From PCC-6802 sp943367755 (lineage in GTDB: Bacteria; Cyanobacteriota; Cyanobacteriia; Pseudanabaenales; Pseudanabaenaceae): a stretch of 64,000 nucleotides of DNA. Positions 61,484 through 64,000 of this stretch are shown here, piece by piece. The stretch covers positions 11,399 through 75,398 of the forward strand of contig CALRKB020000020.1 of NCBI GenBank assembly GCA_943367755.1, given 5' to 3'. The notes under the pieces are model-generated. The model was not told the DNA's origin and ran no database searches. It worked only from the letters and a program-made list of their open reading frames with translations. Made by a program: the position numbers and the translations under genes. Positions within the stretch are counted from its first letter, which is position 1, and every line of letters starts with the position of its first letter.

Positions 61484-62974
61484 ATGCCCTCTTCCTTCTC
61501 ATCTCTTGGTATTTCCGAAGCACGCATTCAGGTTTTGGAGTCATTAGGTTTTACAGAACCAACGGAAATACAGTCTCAGTCTATTCCTCATCTTCTCGAA
61601 GGTCGGGACATCCTGGGTCAAGCTCAAACCGGCACTGGTAAAACAGCCGCGTTTGCACTGCCCATCATGGAGAGACTAGATACATCAAAAAATACGCTGC
61701 AAGCCCTGATCCTCACTCCTACCCGCGAGCTCGCAATTCAGGTCAGTCAAGCAATTCGCACCTTTAATCTCAGACCCGGTGCCAAGATCCTCACGGTTTA
61801 TGGCGGCCAGTCGATCGAACGCCAAATTTCGCAGCTAGAGCGCGGCGTTCACCTGGTAGTTGGTACACCTGGTCGTGTGATCGATCTGATGGATCGCGGC
61901 AAGCTTAAGCTCAATAACCTATCCTGGTTCGTCTTAGATGAAGCCGATGAAATGCTAAACATGGGCTTTATTCAAGATGTAGAAAAGATTTTAGCGTTGA
62001 CGCCACCGGAGCGTAAAACGGCGTTTTTCTCAGCTACGATGCCCCCGCAGATCAAGCGCTTGGTCAAGAACTACTTGCGATCGCCCGTGATGGTTAAGGT
62101 TGAGTCCAAGGAGACTGCACCTAATAAGATCGAGCAACAGGTTTATATGGTGCCCCATCACCTCACGAAAGAGGAATCTCTGCTACCGATCTTAGAACTA
62201 GAAGCTCCTGGCTCCGCGATCATTTTTGTCCGCACTAAGGATTCCGCTAGCAGGCTAACCGATCTGCTGCAAAGCGCTGGACACAGCGTCGATGAATATC
62301 ATGGCAATCTCTCACAGGTGCAACGTGAGTCTTTATTGCGCCGCTTCCGCAATCAACAGGTCAAGCTAGTTGTGGCGACTGATATCGCAGCTAGGGGCCT
62401 TGATATTGATGGTCTTACCCACGTAATTAATCTGGAACTACCAGATGACCTGGAGCGCTATGTCCATCGTATCGGTCGTACAGGTAGAGCAGGGCGCGAA
62501 GGTAGAGCGATTACGTTAATCAACTCTAGAGAGCGCTTTAAGCTACGCAACCTCGAAAAACAAATTGGTCAAACCTTAGAGGTAGTGCAACTGCCCTCAA
62601 TTGGTCAAATCCAAGCAAATCGGATCGCGCGATTTACTGAGCAGATCCATCAAGCGCTGAGTGGCGAGCGCTTGGCTTCCTTTTTGCCCTTAGTGTCGCA
62701 ATTGTCTGAGGATTACGATCCACAGGCGATCGCAGCAGCAGCACTGCAACTGGCCTATAGTCATGTGCAGTCCGAGCAATCGGAGCAGGCGGTAATGAAC
62801 GTGCTATCTAAGCAGTCAGACAAGAATTCTGGCCATGTACCCAAGCCCGTTAAGCGCGGTGGCGGTGGTGGTGGTTATTCCGGTGGTGGCGATCGCCGTT
62901 CTAACTATGATAATCGTGCCAGCCGCACTGGCGGTAGAGTGGCAGGCGGTTCACCTAGCCCAGTCAAGAAATAA
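61484..62974 (+). CDS. crhR: DEAD-box RNA helicase, CrhR-like
   Basis: A 496-residue DEAD-box helicase starting at ATG 61484 with GGAG upstream. Motifs: AQTGTGKTAAFALP (I), PTRELAIQV (Ia), TPGRVIDL, DEADEMLNMGF (II), FFSATMP (III), IIFVRTK (IV), VATDIAARGLD (V), HRIGRTGRAGREG (VI). The C-terminal part has a DeaD-type dimerisation region and a glycine/arginine-rich tail (RGGGGGGYSGGGDRRS) for RNA binding. Length and tail fit cyanobacterial CrhR/DeaD, which remodel RNA under cold and redox stress. Confidence 0.9.
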   Translation: MPSSFSSLGISEARIQVLESLGFTEPTEIQSQSIPHLLEGRDILGQAQTGTGKTAAFALPIMERLDTSKNTLQALILTPTRELAIQVSQAIRTFNLRPGAKILTVYGGQSIERQISQLERGVHLVVGTPGRVIDLMDRGKLKLNNLSWFVLDEADEMLNMGFIQDVEKILALTPPERKTAFFSATMPPQIKRLVKNYLRSPVMVKVESKETAPNKIEQQVYMVPHHLTKEESLLPILELEAPGSAIIFVRTKDSASRLTDLLQSAGHSVDEYHGNLSQVQRESLLRRFRNQQVKLVVATDIAARGLDIDGLTHVINLELPDDLERYVHRIGRTGRAGREGRAITLINSRERFKLRNLEKQIGQTLEVVQLPSIGQIQANRIARFTEQIHQALSGERLASFLPLVSQLSEDYDPQAIAAAALQLAYSHVQSEQSEQAVMNVLSKQSDKNSGHVPKPVKRGGGGGGYSGGGDRRSNYDNRASRTGGRVAGGSPSPVKK

Positions 62975-63180
62975 GGGAATTAGAAGCACCAAGCTCTAAA
63001 CCTTGATTTTCTAGTAGCTATTAGTCTGTTGCGCATCTACCGTTTGGTGAAGCTAAGTGCAATGGACTGAGAGCTTTTTTTTGAGTAGACAAATCCAGGA
63101 GAGTTGGAACCAAAAGCGGAATTCGACAGGTAGCCCAAAAATATTTCAGATGCGCTTCCCTCAATCTTTTCAGCACCCCC

Positions 63181-63438
63181 TTGCCCTTTGTCGAAGATTT
63201 TATCAACGAGTTGGACAAAGGGCTGAAAATTTGCAAACCAGAGTTTGGGTTGAGCCGAATTCAGCGTGGGTGGTTAGGCTTTTGCCTGATGGGTATAATC
63301 CTGAGCAACAGCGTATGCTGGGCAAGATTTGAGCAAGCGAGTCTGGGGAAATACAAGCTTGGAGCCTTATCGAGGATGTTTCGTAAGGCCAAATTACCGT
63401 GGGAGATAATGCTACCTTACTTTTCACGGCATCTCTGA
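63181..63438 (+). pseudogene. Transposase N-terminal fragment
   Basis: 85 residues, FVEDFINELDKGLKICKPEFGLSRIQRGWLGFCLMGIILSNSVCWARFEQASLGKYKLGALSRMFRKAKLPWEIML, resemble the N-terminus of a cyanobacterial DDE transposase of the IS4-like superfamily. The frame then ends within a few codons; the catalytic core is missing. Family assignment from memory and tentative. Confidence 0.55.
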
Positions 63439-63556
63439 AAGCCCTTTCAGATCTGACTTTTCCTGCTAAGTCCTACAGCCCATATTTGACAGTACTTAGA
63501 GAACTTGGTCTTAGCGTTGGGCTATAGTTGCTCAAACGATAGGAAAGGGATAGACG

Positions 63557-63833
63557 ATGGAGTCAGAAATTTGGTCAGGCACTATCAATAGTTTTCGACA
63601 GCGCTAAGGAGCTTAAACGGGCTTATGCGTTCTTGGCTAATGCAAAAACGAGCTTTGCAAAGATAATCGCACCCCACTTCAAAATAACCGCCAGCATCGT
63701 GAGAACAGAGGTATTGGTGTTAAGTGTTGGGGACACAACCTATCTGGACTATCGCGCAATTCTGGAGAAAAAGGATGGTAATGGGGGAAATGGGTTGCTT
63801 CTGCATAGTGCCCTGGCTGTTGACCCAAAGTAA
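63557..63833 (+). pseudogene. Decayed Tn5/IS4-like transposase fragment
   Basis: Two broken pieces of one transposase. MESEIWSGTINSFRQR from 63557 ends at a stop. Then, in another frame, ELKRAYAFLANAKTSFAKIIAPHF...LVLSVGDTTYLDY...KKDGNGGNGLLLHSALAVDPK runs to 63833, with VGDTTYLDY as the first catalytic-Asp region of Tn5-type transposases. An internal deletion joins them. Non-functional. Confidence 0.65.
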
Positions 63834-63958
63834 TACCAAATCGTGAAATAGGCAGGGCTTACGCACACGTTTCTTAACAATTAAGGGAAGTAAAGGTTGA
63901 CAAGCGTTTGACCAGCATAGGATAAGGCAATAACTATACAGGGTCACTCCTTATTTCT

Positions 63959-64000
63959 ATGACTGATTCACCCGTTGCCGCGCTAGCAGAACATTTCAAC
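63959..64000 (+). CDS. Start of an unidentified gene, cut by the window end
   Basis: An ORF opens at ATG 63959 (MTDSPVAALAEHFN) and runs off the window after 14 residues. Too short to identify. An A/T-rich stretch lies upstream; no strong ribosome binding site. Confidence 0.35.
   Translation, partial: MTDSPVAALAEHFN

Overview
The DNA looks cyanobacterial. The octamer GCGATCGC (HIP1) recurs across most genes, and the window carries menF (phylloquinone route), a DUF4079 protein, serine/threonine kinases fused to MORN repeats, a giant kinase/AAA/GAF/PAS/histidine-kinase protein and a CrhR-like RNA helicase. I cannot name the genus.

Layout. 1-9.2 kb: a His-rich COG0523 GTPase with a WD40 partner, a TnpB-only IS, menF, and an arsenic cluster (arsS, arsR, ACR3, an arsH-arsC fusion). 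9.2-21.6 kb: minus-strand signalling genes (a membrane Ser/Thr kinase, trpF, a hybrid histidine kinase, a 2160-residue dual kinase). 22-28.6 kb: a secreted START-like protein, then sdhB, a nuclease/PIN pair, a CCG-domain (HdrB/SdhE-like) protein and DUF790 on the minus strand, rpiA, and DUF4079. 28.70-28.77 kb: tRNA-Asp(GUC).

28,782-54,458 is one mobile element of about 25.7 kb, bounded by perfect 43-bp inverted repeats. It is a type V-K CRISPR-associated transposon (CAST): tnsB, tnsC and tniQ at one end; cas12k, a tracrRNA, a nine-repeat CRISPR array and a divergent MerR-type regulator (cvkR-like) at the other. Just inside the tRNA-proximal end lies a separate, delocalized crRNA. Its 17-nt guide matches the neighbouring tRNA-Asp exactly, beside a GGTT PAM, and the transposon begins 62 bp from that PAM. 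This explains how the element came to sit here.

The cargo is a full gene set for a BREX phage-defence system in type 6 order (brxE-brxA-brxB-brxC-pglX-pglZ-brxD-brxHI), with toxin-antitoxin genes and fragments between pglX and pglZ and an IS200 copy between cvkR and brxE. The last cargo gene, brxHI, overlaps the end of tniQ tail to tail. An RNA-guided transposon carrying a complete BREX island is the main discovery here.

54.5-64 kb: an M20 amidohydrolase, a duplicated kinase-MORN/secreted-protein gene pair with one partner truncated, a DEAD-box RNA helicase, and decayed transposase fragments.
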